A stretch of DNA of 64,000 bases from an uncultured Oscillospiraceae bacterium (GCA_949935795.1 CATLFX010000002.1:50157-114156); one strand, 5' to 3'; counted from the stretch's first letter, positions 43,855 through 51,766 are shown. Notes: generated by a model from the sequence alone, not told the origin. Numbers and translations are program-made.

Positions 43855-43868
43855 CTTTTGAAGCCAGC

Positions 43869-43905
43869 AAAATAGCCGAACCTAATTCAAAATTAGGCCC
43901 GGCTA
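43869..43905 (-). terminator. terminator after the second SleB-like gene
   Basis: TAGCCGGGCCTAATT pairs with AATTAGGTTCGGCTA (two mismatches) over a three-base loop, then TTTT on the minus strand. Confidence 0.8.
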
Positions 43906-43966
43906 CTGTGCGAATTATACAATTTCGACGTTTTCTGACCAAATGGAACTGGAAAATTTTAGTTTG

Positions 43967-44791
43967 TCATTGATAGAACCAATGACAACCGATTGTGGTG
44001 ACATAGCTCTGGTTCTCCATGATCCAGTGGTTATCGGTGAGATCAGGGGCCAGGAAGTACAGGCTGTCCCCCGCCGCCCGGGCCCCGTCCAGTACCAGCT
44101 TAGCCGCCAGCACGCTCTCCTCCGTGGGCTCCATGTTGACGCTGCCGTTGGCCACCGGGGCAAACTGCACCCCCCACTTGCGGTCGAAGATCACGTCGTG
44201 GATGGTGTCGGGGAACTCATCGCTGGCCACCCGGTTGAGCACCACCGTGCCCACCGCCAGCTTGCCCAGCAGGGGCTCCCCCCTGCTCTCGGCGGAGATG
44301 ATGCGGCTCATCCAGTACAGGTCCTCCTCGGTATAGTCCGCCGGGGCGGGTTTTCCACTACCCGGGGTGAGGACCACCCCTTCCTCCCAGCTCCAGTCCA
44401 CCGTTCCGCCCAGGGCCTGGGCCAGCACCCGAACAGGGACCATGGTTCTGCCGTTCTCCAGCCGCACCTGATGGGGGATGTACAGCGCCCGGTCGTTTAC
44501 CATCAGCCACTGGTCGCCGGGCCGGGCGGACAGGGCGAGGCCATTCCCCCGAACCCATGCGGCGCCGTCCTCCCAGGTGATCTCCGCGCTGGGCGCCAGG
44601 GCCTGAGCCACCGTGCGCAGGGACACATAGGTGGTGCCTCCCTCCACCAAATGGGCCTGAGACTGGCTCCACAGGTTCTGCCCGTTGACGGACAGCACAT
44701 CCGCCGCTGAGGCGGGGAGCGCCAGCGCGGCGGCGGGAGCTGTCAGCGACGCGGCCAGGGCCATGCCCAAAAGGGTTCGTTTCATTTTCAT
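43967..44791 (-). CDS. secreted SleB-type cell-wall hydrolase with copper-amine-oxidase-like N-terminal domain
   Basis: A 274-residue secreted protein. Signal peptide at residues 1-29 (ending PASAA). The N-terminal part resembles the copper-amine-oxidase N-terminal-like domain of clostridial wall proteins (TYVSLRTVAQALAPSAEITW, TMVPVRVLAQALGGTVDWSW). The C-terminal SleB domain has LYWMSRIISAESRGEPLLGK with the likely catalytic Glu, AVGTVVLNRVASDEFPDTIH, and the end TTIGCHWFYQ. It is a paralogue of the neighbouring hydrolase, same orientation, each with its own promoter and terminator, so a tandem duplication. Confidence 0.92.
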   Translation of the reverse strand: MKMKRTLLGMALAASLTAPAAALALPASAADVLSVNGQNLWSQSQAHLVEGGTTYVSLRTVAQALAPSAEITWEDGAAWVRGNGLALSARPGDQWLMVNDRALYIPHQVRLENGRTMVPVRVLAQALGGTVDWSWEEGVVLTPGSGKPAPADYTEEDLYWMSRIISAESRGEPLLGKLAVGTVVLNRVASDEFPDTIHDVIFDRKWGVQFAPVANGSVNMEPTEESVLAAKLVLDGARAAGDSLYFLAPDLTDNHWIMENQSYVTTIGCHWFYQ

Positions 44792-44815
44792 ATTCTGTCA
44801 CTCCTTGGGGTGGTT

Positions 44816-44843
44816 TGTAAGCATATTGTAACCATTTTGTAAC
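44816..44843. promoter_or_regulatory. phased TGTAAC direct repeats (response-regulator-type operator) at the second SleB-like gene
   Basis: On the plus strand TGTAAG (44816), TGTAAC (44827) and TGTAAC (44838) repeat every 11 bases with spacers CATAT and CATTT. The middle site overlaps the predicted -10, exactly as at the first SleB-like gene. Confidence 0.7.
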
Positions 44844-44853
44844 TGTCCGGCAA
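44825..44853 (-). promoter_or_regulatory. promoter for the second SleB-like gene
   Basis: Minus-strand TTGCCG (44853-44848), 17-base spacer, TACAAT (44830-44825). Confidence 0.65.
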
Positions 44854-44887
44854 GGCACAATAGCTGGAAGCCCAGGAGGGATATTCC

Positions 44888-44925
44888 AAAAAGGCCGCCC
44901 GCCTCCAAACGGGAGGCGGGCGGCC
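44888..44925 (-). terminator. terminator after the YhcH-family gene
   Basis: A 13-14 bp stem (GGCCGCCCGCCTCC and complement) over a short loop, followed by TTTTT on the minus strand. Confidence 0.9.
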
Positions 44926-44954
44926 GTCTATGGTTCATGCTTTTATGGAATCTT

Positions 44955-45419
44955 TCACAGCAGGGACTGCCTCATCTTCACCACAACCTTGCGCACGGGC
45001 CCCGGCTGTCCGGCGGCGCAGCCGGGACGGTGAATATCGTTGGAGAAAAACACGCAGTATGCCCCAGGGCCCACATCCACAAAGCTCTCTCCCTCCAGGT
45101 CCCGGTAGAACGTGATGTCCTTGCCCTCCGGGTCGGACAGCACCGCCTCCGCCCCGGTGTAAGGGGCATAGCCCATCCGCTCCACCCCGGACACCACATA
45201 CTGGATGTCCAGATAGTCGTTGTGGCGCTCCGGGCTGCAGTCCTGGGCGGGGCGGGTGGTGAAATCCTGAATCATGACATACAAATCCTGTCCCTGAAGC
45301 TCGTAGGTACCGGCCTCCATATGGGCCACGTCATGCTCCGCGATCCAGCCCAGCGCCTCCCCGATGGCGCCGGGACAGACGGCGGGGCCGGGGACCGCCC
45401 TGAGAGAAGAAAAAATCAT
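44955..45419 (-). CDS. YhcH/YjgK/YiaL family protein
   Basis: A 154-residue cupin-like (beta-helix sandwich) protein of the DUF386 family, linked in other bacteria to sialic acid or other sugar catabolism and to biofilm (TabA). Family features are the MIFSSLRA start, YELQGQDLYVMIQDFTTRP, ERHNDYLDIQYVVSGVERMG and VFFSNDIHRPG with likely metal ligands. AAGGAGG supports the start. It follows the TSCPD gene after 28 bases and is the last gene of a three-gene run. Confidence 0.9.
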   Translation of the reverse strand: MIFSSLRAVPGPAVCPGAIGEALGWIAEHDVAHMEAGTYELQGQDLYVMIQDFTTRPAQDCSPERHNDYLDIQYVVSGVERMGYAPYTGAEAVLSDPEGKDITFYRDLEGESFVDVGPGAYCVFFSNDIHRPGCAAGQPGPVRKVVVKMRQSLL

Positions 45420-45447
45420 AGACTTGTCCTCCTTCGCGTAACTATCA

Positions 45448-45696
45448 TTAAGCGCGGGCGGATTTCAGCGCCTGGGCCAGCTGATCCGGGCAGGAGGTGG
45501 GCTTCATGCCGCAGCGGATGCCCTCCATCCGGGCAATGGCGTCCTCCACGGTCATACCCTTCAGCAGGGAGCTGATGCCCTGGAGGTTGCCGGAACACCC
45601 CCCGTTCACCCGGACGGCCTGGATCACGCCGCCCTCCACGTCAATCTCCATGCTCCGGGAGCACACCCCTTTGGGACTGTATTTGATGGTCTCCAA
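45448..45696 (-). CDS. TIGR03905 family TSCPD domain protein
   Basis: An 82-residue protein of the TSCPD type with conserved cysteines: SPKGVCSRSMEI, VNGGCSGNLQGIS, GIRCGMKPTSCPDQLA. The TSCPD domain is otherwise found in ribonucleotide reductases and in small four-Cys proteins that may bind metal; function is unknown. The TTG at 45696 is the likely start since GGAAG lies six bases before it and the family begins METIKYSPKGVC-like. The open frame upstream belongs to another gene's antisense reading. Confidence 0.88.
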   Translation of the reverse strand: METIKYSPKGVCSRSMEIDVEGGVIQAVRVNGGCSGNLQGISSLLKGMTVEDAIARMEGIRCGMKPTSCPDQLAQALKSARA

Positions 45697-45712
45697 TGAT
45701 ATCTTCCTTTCC

Positions 45713-46504
45713 TTATAAAATGATGAGTCCGTACAGCTCGGACAGCCTGTCCAGCTCCGCCTGGCCGATCTCCCCCGTGCCGTCGTAGAACGCCCGGCCC
45801 TGGTACACCCGCAGGGCGCCCTCCAAAAGCTCCGGCACATCCGACCACAGGCACAGCGCCTTGCGGACGGCGTACTGGTGCTGGGCGAATATGTCCACGT
45901 CGTCCTGGCACTGTATGGCAATCTTCACCGCCCCCACCGGGTCGTCCTCGGCGGCGATGATATCCTCCAGCAGGTCGGGGCCGCACTCCAGTTCCTCACC
46001 CACGTCGATGGTGCGGCGGATGAAGCAGGGATCGGTAACGGTGGCGCAGGGGATGGCGTCCGGGTCCCGGGTGACCGGCTTGTAGGGCCAGGGAACCGGC
46101 TTTTTCCCCCGCATCTGGAACAGGGGTACCCGGGCGTAAGAGGCCAGGCCGCCCAGCACCTCTCCAGCGGCCTCCTCCGGGCACTCCACCCCGAAGGCCT
46201 CCGCCCCCATCCCCTCGCAGACAAACAGGGCGGCCAGCATGTCCACCCGGGTGGGAGACCGGCTGTCCTCATCGCACACCCAGCTCACCCAGGGCCCGCC
46301 GCAGTTCAGTTTTTTCGCGGCCAAAAGGGCGGCGCGGCACTCCGCCATGGTGGTCATGCCCCGGATGAGGACGGGACCCTCTCCCGGCTCAAGCCGGACC
46401 CGGTAGGCCGCCGCCAGCTCCTCAAAGCCGCACTCCCCCGCCGGGGCCACGTCCAGCCCCAGAGGCTCCAGCACTTGCCGGAATATGGGCACAGAAGCGT
46501 CCAT
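45713..46504 (-). CDS. hypothetical protein, distantly homocysteine methyltransferase-like
   Basis: A 263-residue cytosolic protein I cannot place firmly. The stretch around LNCGGPWVSWVCDEDSRSPT, followed by DMLAALFVCEGMGAEAFGVEC, recalls the barrel strands of homocysteine S-methyltransferases (a pattern of sensing a reward phrase then GADAIGVNC), but the later double-Cys zinc site is not evident. The C-terminal third (GAVKIAIQCQDDVDIFAQHQ) is unlike that family. It has its own promoter and heads the run with the TSCPD and YhcH genes. It may be a diverged domain or something new. Confidence 0.6.
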   Translation of the reverse strand: MDASVPIFRQVLEPLGLDVAPAGECGFEELAAAYRVRLEPGEGPVLIRGMTTMAECRAALLAAKKLNCGGPWVSWVCDEDSRSPTRVDMLAALFVCEGMGAEAFGVECPEEAAGEVLGGLASYARVPLFQMRGKKPVPWPYKPVTRDPDAIPCATVTDPCFIRRTIDVGEELECGPDLLEDIIAAEDDPVGAVKIAIQCQDDVDIFAQHQYAVRKALCLWSDVPELLEGALRVYQGRAFYDGTGEIGQAELDRLSELYGLIIL

Positions 46505-46558
46505 GATACAGCTTCACAGCTCCTTTTCAAAAAATGATGTACCTTATAGGATGGCGAT

Positions 46559-46587
46559 ATTATAGCAGACGCCGGCGAAAATGGCAA
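46559..46587 (-). promoter_or_regulatory. promoter for the methyltransferase-like gene
   Basis: Minus-strand TTGCCA (46587-46582), 17-base spacer, TATAAT (46564-46559). Confidence 0.8.
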
Positions 46588-46614
46588 GTGTCTTGTCCTT
46601 CCCGCAATTCTCCA

Positions 46615-46643
46615 TTTACAAACTTCGACACAATTGTTATAAT
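46615..46643 (+). promoter_or_regulatory. promoter for the DUF3048 lipoprotein gene
   Basis: TTTACA (46615-46620), 17-base spacer, TATAAT (46638-46643), back to back with the minus-strand promoter 27 bases away. Confidence 0.8.
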
Positions 46644-46694
46644 ATACCTGTACCCACCCGCCCGCCAGCGGGTGGGATTGGAGGAGGAAACGCC

Positions 46695-47783
46695 ATGAAG
46701 CGCACAATCTGCCTGTTTTTTGCCCTGTCCCTGCTGTTTCTGGCCGGATGCCACAGCGAGGAGCCCGCACCGTCCGTACTACCCACGCCGCCCGCCCCCA
46801 CCTCCGCTCCGCCGGAGAGCAAGGCGCCCCTCCCCACGCCCAGTCCCGCCCCCGCCTTTCACCACCCTCTCACCGGCCTTCCTTGCCAGGAGGACCTGTC
46901 GAACAACAAGCCGGTGGCGGTGATGCTCAACAACCTGAAGACCGCCCTGCCCCAGCAGGGCAACGGACAGGCGGACATCATCTACGAGCTGCTGGCGGAG
47001 GGCGGCATCACCCGGATGCTGGCGGTGTACCAGGACCCCTCTCAGCTGGGCCTCATCGGCTCGGTGCGCTCCGCCCGGCAGTACTACTGGGAGATCGCCC
47101 AGGGCCATGACGCGGTATTCATCCATGCCGGAGGCAGCCCGGAGTTTTACAATACCAAGAACAACCGGGGGCTGTTCACCGTGGACGGGGTCAACGGCTA
47201 CTACTCCAGCCGGGACGCTGGAATGTTCTGGCGGGACCGGGACCGAATCGCCGGCCATCATTATGATTTTGAGCACTCCCTGCTCACCTCCGGCCAGGCC
47301 ATCAGCGACATGCTGGCCCAGCGGGAGCTGGAGGAGCACAGCGAGGGCTACTCCTACGAGATGACCTTTATTGATGGGTACGCCCCTGCCGGGGGCAAGA
47401 ACGCCGACGTGGTCACCGTCCCCTTCTCCAGCTATAAGACCGGGGTATTCCGCTACGACGTCCTCAGCGGCCTCTACAATGTGGAGGAGTACGGCGAGCC
47501 CTACATAGACGGCAACGACAGCAGTCAGGTGGCGGTGACCAACCTGCTGGTGCTCCAGACCACCTATGTGGTGCAGGACAACGCGGGGCGGGTCAAGGTG
47601 GACCTGAGCTCCGGAGACGGCTGGTTCGCCTGCTGCGGGCAGATCATCCCCATCAAATGGGAGAAGGGCGGGTCCAATGACCAGTTCCGCTATTTCACCG
47701 AGGACGGCGCCTCCCTGGCCCTGGGCCGGGGGAAGAGCTACGTGTGCGTCATCCCCACCAGCCGGACCATTTCCGTGGAGTGA
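46695..47783 (+). CDS. DUF3048 family lipoprotein (YerB-like)
   Basis: A 362-residue surface lipoprotein. Signal peptide with lipobox LAGC near residue 20, then a Pro/Ser-rich linker to about residue 55. The DUF3048 region begins HPLTGLPCQEDLSNNKPVAV and has QADIIYELLAEGGITRMLAV, GSVRSARQYYWEIAQGHDAV and VPFSSYKTGVFRYD; the C-terminal part is the YerB C-domain. Function is unknown; family proteins are often on spore-former surfaces. The ATG at 46695 follows GGAGGAGGAAA. Confidence 0.92.
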   Translation: MKRTICLFFALSLLFLAGCHSEEPAPSVLPTPPAPTSAPPESKAPLPTPSPAPAFHHPLTGLPCQEDLSNNKPVAVMLNNLKTALPQQGNGQADIIYELLAEGGITRMLAVYQDPSQLGLIGSVRSARQYYWEIAQGHDAVFIHAGGSPEFYNTKNNRGLFTVDGVNGYYSSRDAGMFWRDRDRIAGHHYDFEHSLLTSGQAISDMLAQRELEEHSEGYSYEMTFIDGYAPAGGKNADVVTVPFSSYKTGVFRYDVLSGLYNVEEYGEPYIDGNDSSQVAVTNLLVLQTTYVVQDNAGRVKVDLSSGDGWFACCGQIIPIKWEKGGSNDQFRYFTEDGASLALGRGKSYVCVIPTSRTISVE

Positions 47784-47904
47784 CGCCGCAAATTTGTCAA
47801 AAAAATTTCCAGCATAGCGGTTTTTTCCGTGCGCAAACTACCTCCGTGAGAAAAAAACGGGCGGGAATTGAAACGCTCTCCCCCGTCCAAAGGAGGTTCG
47901 TACC

Positions 47905-48123
47905 GTGTTTCTGGATAAGATCGCCCTGGCGCTGGCCATCATCGGCGGGCTGAACTGGGGGTGCGTCGGGCTGTTCAATTTTGACCTGGTGGCCTTCATC
48001 TCCGGCGGCCCCGGCACCTGGCTGGCCCGGATCATCTACACCCTGGTGGGCCTGGCGGCCCTGTGGTGCCTGACCCTGCTCTTCCGCACGGAGGACAATC
48101 ACGCCAGACACAGCCACGCCTGA
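47905..48123 (+). CDS. DUF378 family membrane protein
   Basis: A 72-residue membrane protein of the DUF378 family, function unknown. Two helices (LALAIIGGLNWGCVGLF; IIYTLVGLAALWCLTLLF) flank the family motif GGLNWGCVGLFNFDLV. The tail is His-rich. It starts at GTG after AAAGGAGG. A strong terminator follows. The 121 bases before it hold no clear promoter. Confidence 0.88.
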   Translation: MFLDKIALALAIIGGLNWGCVGLFNFDLVAFISGGPGTWLARIIYTLVGLAALWCLTLLFRTEDNHARHSHA

Positions 48124-48132
48124 CAAGACGCG

Positions 48133-48167
48133 AAAATTCCCGGCGCTGACCGCGCCGGGAATTTTTT
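48133..48167. terminator. terminator after the DUF378 gene
   Basis: AAATTCCCGGCGC pairs with GCGCCGGGAATTT over a short loop with T run; it lies between convergent genes and can serve both. Confidence 0.88.
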
Positions 48168-48624
48168 ATCGCAGCTCCGTCCGAAATTTTCCATCGGACA
48201 CTATGACCACCCCGTAGCCCACCCGGTTGTGAATTCCTCCGGCGGTGCCGGGATTGAACAGCCACACCCCGCGGTCCGGCATGTTCAGCCCTTCGTGGGT
48301 ATGTCCGAAACAGGCCACGTCCACCCCTTTCTCCCTGGCGGCACGGGCCAGCTGATCCGTACCGCTCTTCACGCCGTAGCGGTGGCCGTGGGTGAGCAGG
48401 AACTTCACCCCGCCGGCCTCCACGATGAGCTCGTCCGGGGCCCTGTCCCAGTCGCAGTTCCCCCTCACCAGCTCCATGGGCAGGTCAGGATAGGCGTCCA
48501 TCAGGGCCTGGCCGTCCCGATAGTTGTCTCCCAGAAAGAAAACCCGCTGGGGCCGCTCCTGCTCCACGGCGTCCAGCATGGCCCCAAGCCGCCCGTGGGA
48601 ATCGGAAAACACTAAAATTTTCAT
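48166..48624 (-). CDS. metallophosphoesterase of the YfcE/MJ0936 family
   Basis: A 152-residue two-metal phosphodiesterase. Metal ligands are in LVFSDSHGRLGAM, FLGDNYRDG, VRGNCDWDR, LLTHGHRYGVKSG and CFGHTHEG. Family members cleave various phosphodiesters; the substrate is not known. I took the ATG at 48624 (MKILVFSDSHG); GGGAGGA also fits the GTG at 48633, which adds three residues. Confidence 0.9.
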   Translation of the reverse strand: MKILVFSDSHGRLGAMLDAVEQERPQRVFFLGDNYRDGQALMDAYPDLPMELVRGNCDWDRAPDELIVEAGGVKFLLTHGHRYGVKSGTDQLARAAREKGVDVACFGHTHEGLNMPDRGVWLFNPGTAGGIHNRVGYGVVIVSDGKFRTELR

Positions 48625-48680
48625 ATTGGTCACCATTCCTCCCTGCGCACATATAATGTCAGTGAACGGAGGGATCACCT

Positions 48681-48941
48681 ATGCCGAATTTTGACGAACT
48701 TTTGAAGGGAAAAGAGGCCAGCCGCCTCATGAAGGACCCGTCCAAGCTGGAAAAGCTGCGGGACGCGCCGGAGACCCAGAAAATATTTTCCATGCTCAGC
48801 CAGAGCGCCGGGGACCTGGAGTCGGCGGCGGAGCGGGCCACCCGGGGGGACTCCGCCCAGCTGGCCGACGCCATCCGCCAGCTGATGCGGGACCCGGAGG
48901 GAGCCCGTCTCATTCAGAAAATGAAGGAAAATTTGAAGTAA
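48681..48941 (+). CDS. small helical protein, first of an uncharacterised three-gene cluster
   Basis: An 86-residue soluble protein predicted all-helical, starting PNFDELLKGKEASRLMKDPS and ending in DPEGARLIQKMKENLK. I know no function. GGAGG precedes the ATG; a TATAAT (48652-48657) lies upstream without a convincing -35. It is 44 bases ahead of the second small gene. The repeated helix-plus-Asp-Pro style recalls short helical clamp proteins of clostridial clusters, but this is only a resemblance. Confidence 0.75.
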   Translation: MPNFDELLKGKEASRLMKDPSKLEKLRDAPETQKIFSMLSQSAGDLESAAERATRGDSAQLADAIRQLMRDPEGARLIQKMKENLK

Positions 48942-48985
48942 GCAGCCGCATTGACCTATGAAAATGCCGGCCGGGAGGTGAAGCC

Positions 48986-49462
48986 ATGAGCGAGCTGGAG
49001 GAAAAACTGGAAAATATCCTGGGCAACCCCCAGGCCATGTCGCAGATCATGTCCCTGGCCCAATCCCTGAACCTGGGCGGCTCCAATCAGGCGGCTCCGC
49101 CCCAAGATCAGCCCCAGGACCCGCCTCAGAACGAGACCCCAGCCCAGGAGGGGCCCGCGCCTCAGGCCGCGGCCTCCCCTCCCCCGGCGGCCCCCGCCCC
49201 GTCCGTCAATGGGCTGGAGGGCATGCTGGGGGCGCTGGGCGGCCTGGACATGAACACCCTGTCCGCCGCCGCAGGGCTCATCGGCCAATTCACCGACGGG
49301 GGCGACGACAAACGGGCCGCTCTGCTCACCGCCCTGCGGCCCTTCGTGCGGGAGGAGCGGTACGCCAAGCTGGACAAGGCGATCCAGATCGCAAAGCTGT
49401 CCCGGCTGATCCGCTCAGGGCTGGATCTGTTCCGCGCCCGCAAGGAGGCCGGCCATGTATAA
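48986..49462 (+). CDS. helical protein with Pro/Gln-rich linker, second of an uncharacterised cluster
   Basis: A 158-residue protein in three parts. The N-terminal helix is ELEEKLENILGNPQAMSQIM (residues 2-21), a Pro/Gln/Ala-rich linker spans about 35-75, and the C-terminal helical part has DDKRAALLTALRPFVREERY then LDKAIQIAKLSRLIRSGLDLF. The same N- and C-terminal blocks recur in uncharacterised small proteins of many Clostridia, from memory. It overlaps the third gene by eight bases, so the two are coupled. Confidence 0.78.
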   Translation: MSELEEKLENILGNPQAMSQIMSLAQSLNLGGSNQAAPPQDQPQDPPQNETPAQEGPAPQAAASPPPAAPAPSVNGLEGMLGALGGLDMNTLSAAAGLIGQFTDGGDDKRAALLTALRPFVREERYAKLDKAIQIAKLSRLIRSGLDLFRARKEAGHV

Positions 49463-49847
49463 CCGCTATTTGGATGCTAACAATTTTGTCCTGCTGGACC
49501 CAGAGCCCCAGCCTCACGCCGGTCCCAGCCAGCCCCGGCAGGGCCAGCCCCATCAAGGCTTCAGCCAGCCTCAAGGCCAGCGCCCCGGCAACTGGCAGCG
49601 CCCTCCTCAGCCAATCCGTTCCAAAAACGACCTGGCGGGAGATGTGGTCCGGGGGCTGGGCCAGCTGCTGGACGGGGTAAAGCAGCATTTTTCTCTGGAA
49701 AAGTTCGACACCGGCGACATCCTGCTGGTGCTCATCATCCTCTTCCTCTACCTGGAGGACGGGGACAACCTGGAGCTGGTCATCACCCTGGGCCTGCTCC
49801 TCCTCTTGGGCCTGGGAGATGAGGAAAAGCAGGAGAAAACGGAGTGA
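49455..49847 (+). CDS. small membrane-hairpin protein, third of an uncharacterised cluster
   Basis: A 130-residue protein. The first 20 residues are followed by a Pro/Gln-rich linker (about 20-55) and an amphipathic part. The C-terminal end is strongly hydrophobic: TGDILLVLIILFLYLEDGDN then LELVITLGLLLLLGLGDEE, two short helices around an acidic turn, probably a re-entrant or two-pass anchor. This Asp-Leu-rich hairpin is common at the ends of small clostridial proteins of unknown role. It converges on the next gene with no spacing. Confidence 0.75.
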   Translation: MYNRYLDANNFVLLDPEPQPHAGPSQPRQGQPHQGFSQPQGQRPGNWQRPPQPIRSKNDLAGDVVRGLGQLLDGVKQHFSLEKFDTGDILLVLIILFLYLEDGDNLELVITLGLLLLLGLGDEEKQEKTE

Positions 49848-50612
49848 CTACTCCCCCGGCTGGTACAGCACCGTGCCGTCGGGCAGTGTAAATACTCCCT
49901 GGGTCTCGTCCAGAGGGCTGACCACATCCCGGGCGGCCATGGAATAGGCCATGGTCCCGTCCTGCTCCATTTCCGCCGCCACCAGCAGGCCGCTGTGCAC
50001 CGACACCCAGTACCGCTCAACACAGCTCAAAGCGGTCTCCGCCTCCACGTACACGCATGGCTGGCCGCCCCGCTCCTCGTACCCGGCGGCGGTGATGGAC
50101 TGTTTTTCCAGCGCCAGCACATCCTCATAGGTGGGCAGGCGCTGGGCCAAGTCGGCGGCGCGGTCCACCGCCGGTCCGGCGTACACCCGGCCTCCATCGC
50201 CCTCATACCACAGCCACAGGGTGTCTTCCCCCACGATGGAGTGCTCCACCGCGCCGGAATTGAGGGCAGCGGAGGTACGGGTCCACCCGCCGTCCGCCCA
50301 CACCTGGGCGGTCACCGTCCCCACGGACTGTCCGGCGGAATAATACTCCACCGACACCGTCCGGCGGTAGCTCTCGTACCGCTCCAGGGCGGCGATGAGG
50401 CTCTGCACCGTCTGAGGGGTGACCTCCACCGCCACACCCTCCGGCCAGCCGCTCTCCTCCCCCACCAAATCCATGCTCTGGGAGGCATCCGGGTCAGGCA
50501 TCTCCAGATGAGGGGTGGGCGTAAACAGGTTGAGGAAAAAGCTGTACAGCACTGCCGCCAGCACCACCACGATGATGATGACGGCCATCACCGTGCGCTT
50601 TTTGTCCTCCAT
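49848..50612 (-). CDS. membrane-anchored extracellular protein, function unknown
   Basis: A 254-residue protein with an N-terminal membrane helix (VMAVIIIVVVLAAVLYSFFL) and an extracellular part of beta-rich character (VSVEYYSAGQSVGTVTAQVW, LWLWYEGDGGRVYAG). It resembles outer-face lipoprotein-carrier-like domains but I cannot name the family. It lies two bases after wecB on the same strand, so it may be linked to wall polymer synthesis. Confidence 0.7.
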   Translation of the reverse strand: MEDKKRTVMAVIIIVVVLAAVLYSFFLNLFTPTPHLEMPDPDASQSMDLVGEESGWPEGVAVEVTPQTVQSLIAALERYESYRRTVSVEYYSAGQSVGTVTAQVWADGGWTRTSAALNSGAVEHSIVGEDTLWLWYEGDGGRVYAGPAVDRAADLAQRLPTYEDVLALEKQSITAAGYEERGGQPCVYVEAETALSCVERYWVSVHSGLLVAAEMEQDGTMAYSMAARDVVSPLDETQGVFTLPDGTVLYQPGE

Positions 50613-50614
50613 AT

Positions 50615-51766
50615 TCAGCTTTTAAAGGGCTCCGGCGGCCTGTCCGTCCGCCCAAAGTGGTACAAAATGCCGTCTGCAATGCGGCGGCAGGCCCTGCCGT
50701 CCCCGTAGGGGTTGACCGCGTGGGCCATCACCGCGTAGGCCGCAGGAGAGTCGATGAGTTCCGCCGCCATGGCGAACACTTCCGCCCCCTTGGTGCCCGC
50801 AATGCGCACCGTCCCCGCCGCCACCGCCTCCGGGCGCTCCGTCTCCCGGCGCAGGACAAGCACCGGCTTGCCCAGGGCGGGGGCCTCCTCCTGCAAGCCG
50901 CCGGAGTCGGTCATCACCATGTAGCTGCGGGCCATGAGATTGTGCATCTCGTCGGCGGTGAGGGGGTCAATGAGGTGGACGTTGTCCAGCCCGTCCAGCT
51001 TGCTGTGAGCGGCCTCCTGCACCACCGGGGACAGGTGCACGGGGTAAACCAATTCCACTTGCTCCTCATAAGCCAGGGCCAGCCGCCGCAGGGCGGTCAT
51101 GATCTCCTCCATGGGTTCGCCGTAGTTCTCCCGGCGGTGGCAGGTGACCACGATCACCTTCTTGCCACGGTAGTCCAGCTGGTTCAGCACCTGGGTAGTG
51201 AATTTGAAATCGTGGCGCACCGTGGTGCTCAGGGCGTCGATCACCGTGTTGCCGGTGACAAAGACCCCCCGGGCAATGCCCTCCGCCGCCAGGTTGCGGC
51301 GGTTGGCCTCGGTGGGGCAGAAATGGAGGTCCGCCAGCCGCCCCACCATGGAGCGGTTCATCTCCTCTGGAAAGGGAGAATACTTGTCACCTGTTCGCAG
51401 GCCAGCCTCCACATGGCCGATGGCGATCTGCTGATAGAACGCCGCCAGCGCCCCGGCAAAGGTGGTGGAGGTGTCCCCGTGGACCAGCACCAGGTCGGGC
51501 CGCACCTGCTGAAACACTCCCTCCAGCCCTAACAGGCACTTGGAGGTGATGGTGGACAGGGTCTGGCTCTGCTCCATAATGTCCAGATCGAACTCCGGGA
51601 CAATCTTGAAGATGTCCAGCACGGTATCCAGCATCTGCCGGTGCTGGGCGGTGACGCAGCAGCAGCTCTCAAACTCCGGCCGGGCCTCCAGCTCCTTCAC
51701 CAGCGGGGCCATCTTGATGGCCTCCGGCCGGGTGCCGAATATGGTCATTACCTTCAGTTTATCCAT
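50615..51766 (-). CDS. wecB: UDP-N-acetylglucosamine 2-epimerase (non-hydrolysing)
   Basis: Interconverts UDP-GlcNAc and UDP-ManNAc, the latter used for teichoic acid linkage units or capsule. It has 383 residues. Family features are KVMTIFGTRPEAIKMAPLV, LVHGDTSTTFAGALAAFYQ, GHVEAGLRTGDKYSPFPEEM, and VMTDSGGLQEEAPALGKPV. GGGGAGG precedes the ATG at 51766, which decides the start over a longer frame. It overlaps the tagO-like gene by eight bases; together they make the first lipid-linked sugar of a wall polymer. Confidence 0.96.
   Translation of the reverse strand: MDKLKVMTIFGTRPEAIKMAPLVKELEARPEFESCCCVTAQHRQMLDTVLDIFKIVPEFDLDIMEQSQTLSTITSKCLLGLEGVFQQVRPDLVLVHGDTSTTFAGALAAFYQQIAIGHVEAGLRTGDKYSPFPEEMNRSMVGRLADLHFCPTEANRRNLAAEGIARGVFVTGNTVIDALSTTVRHDFKFTTQVLNQLDYRGKKVIVVTCHRRENYGEPMEEIMTALRRLALAYEEQVELVYPVHLSPVVQEAAHSKLDGLDNVHLIDPLTADEMHNLMARSYMVMTDSGGLQEEAPALGKPVLVLRRETERPEAVAAGTVRIAGTKGAEVFAMAAELIDSPAAYAVMAHAVNPYGDGRACRRIADGILYHFGRTDRPPEPFKS

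Noticed and set aside
48621..48657. A sigma-E-like promoter (TCATATT and CATATAAT) for the three-gene cluster
   Set aside because: The gap of 22 bases between the two boxes is far longer than the 14-16 expected for sigma-E.
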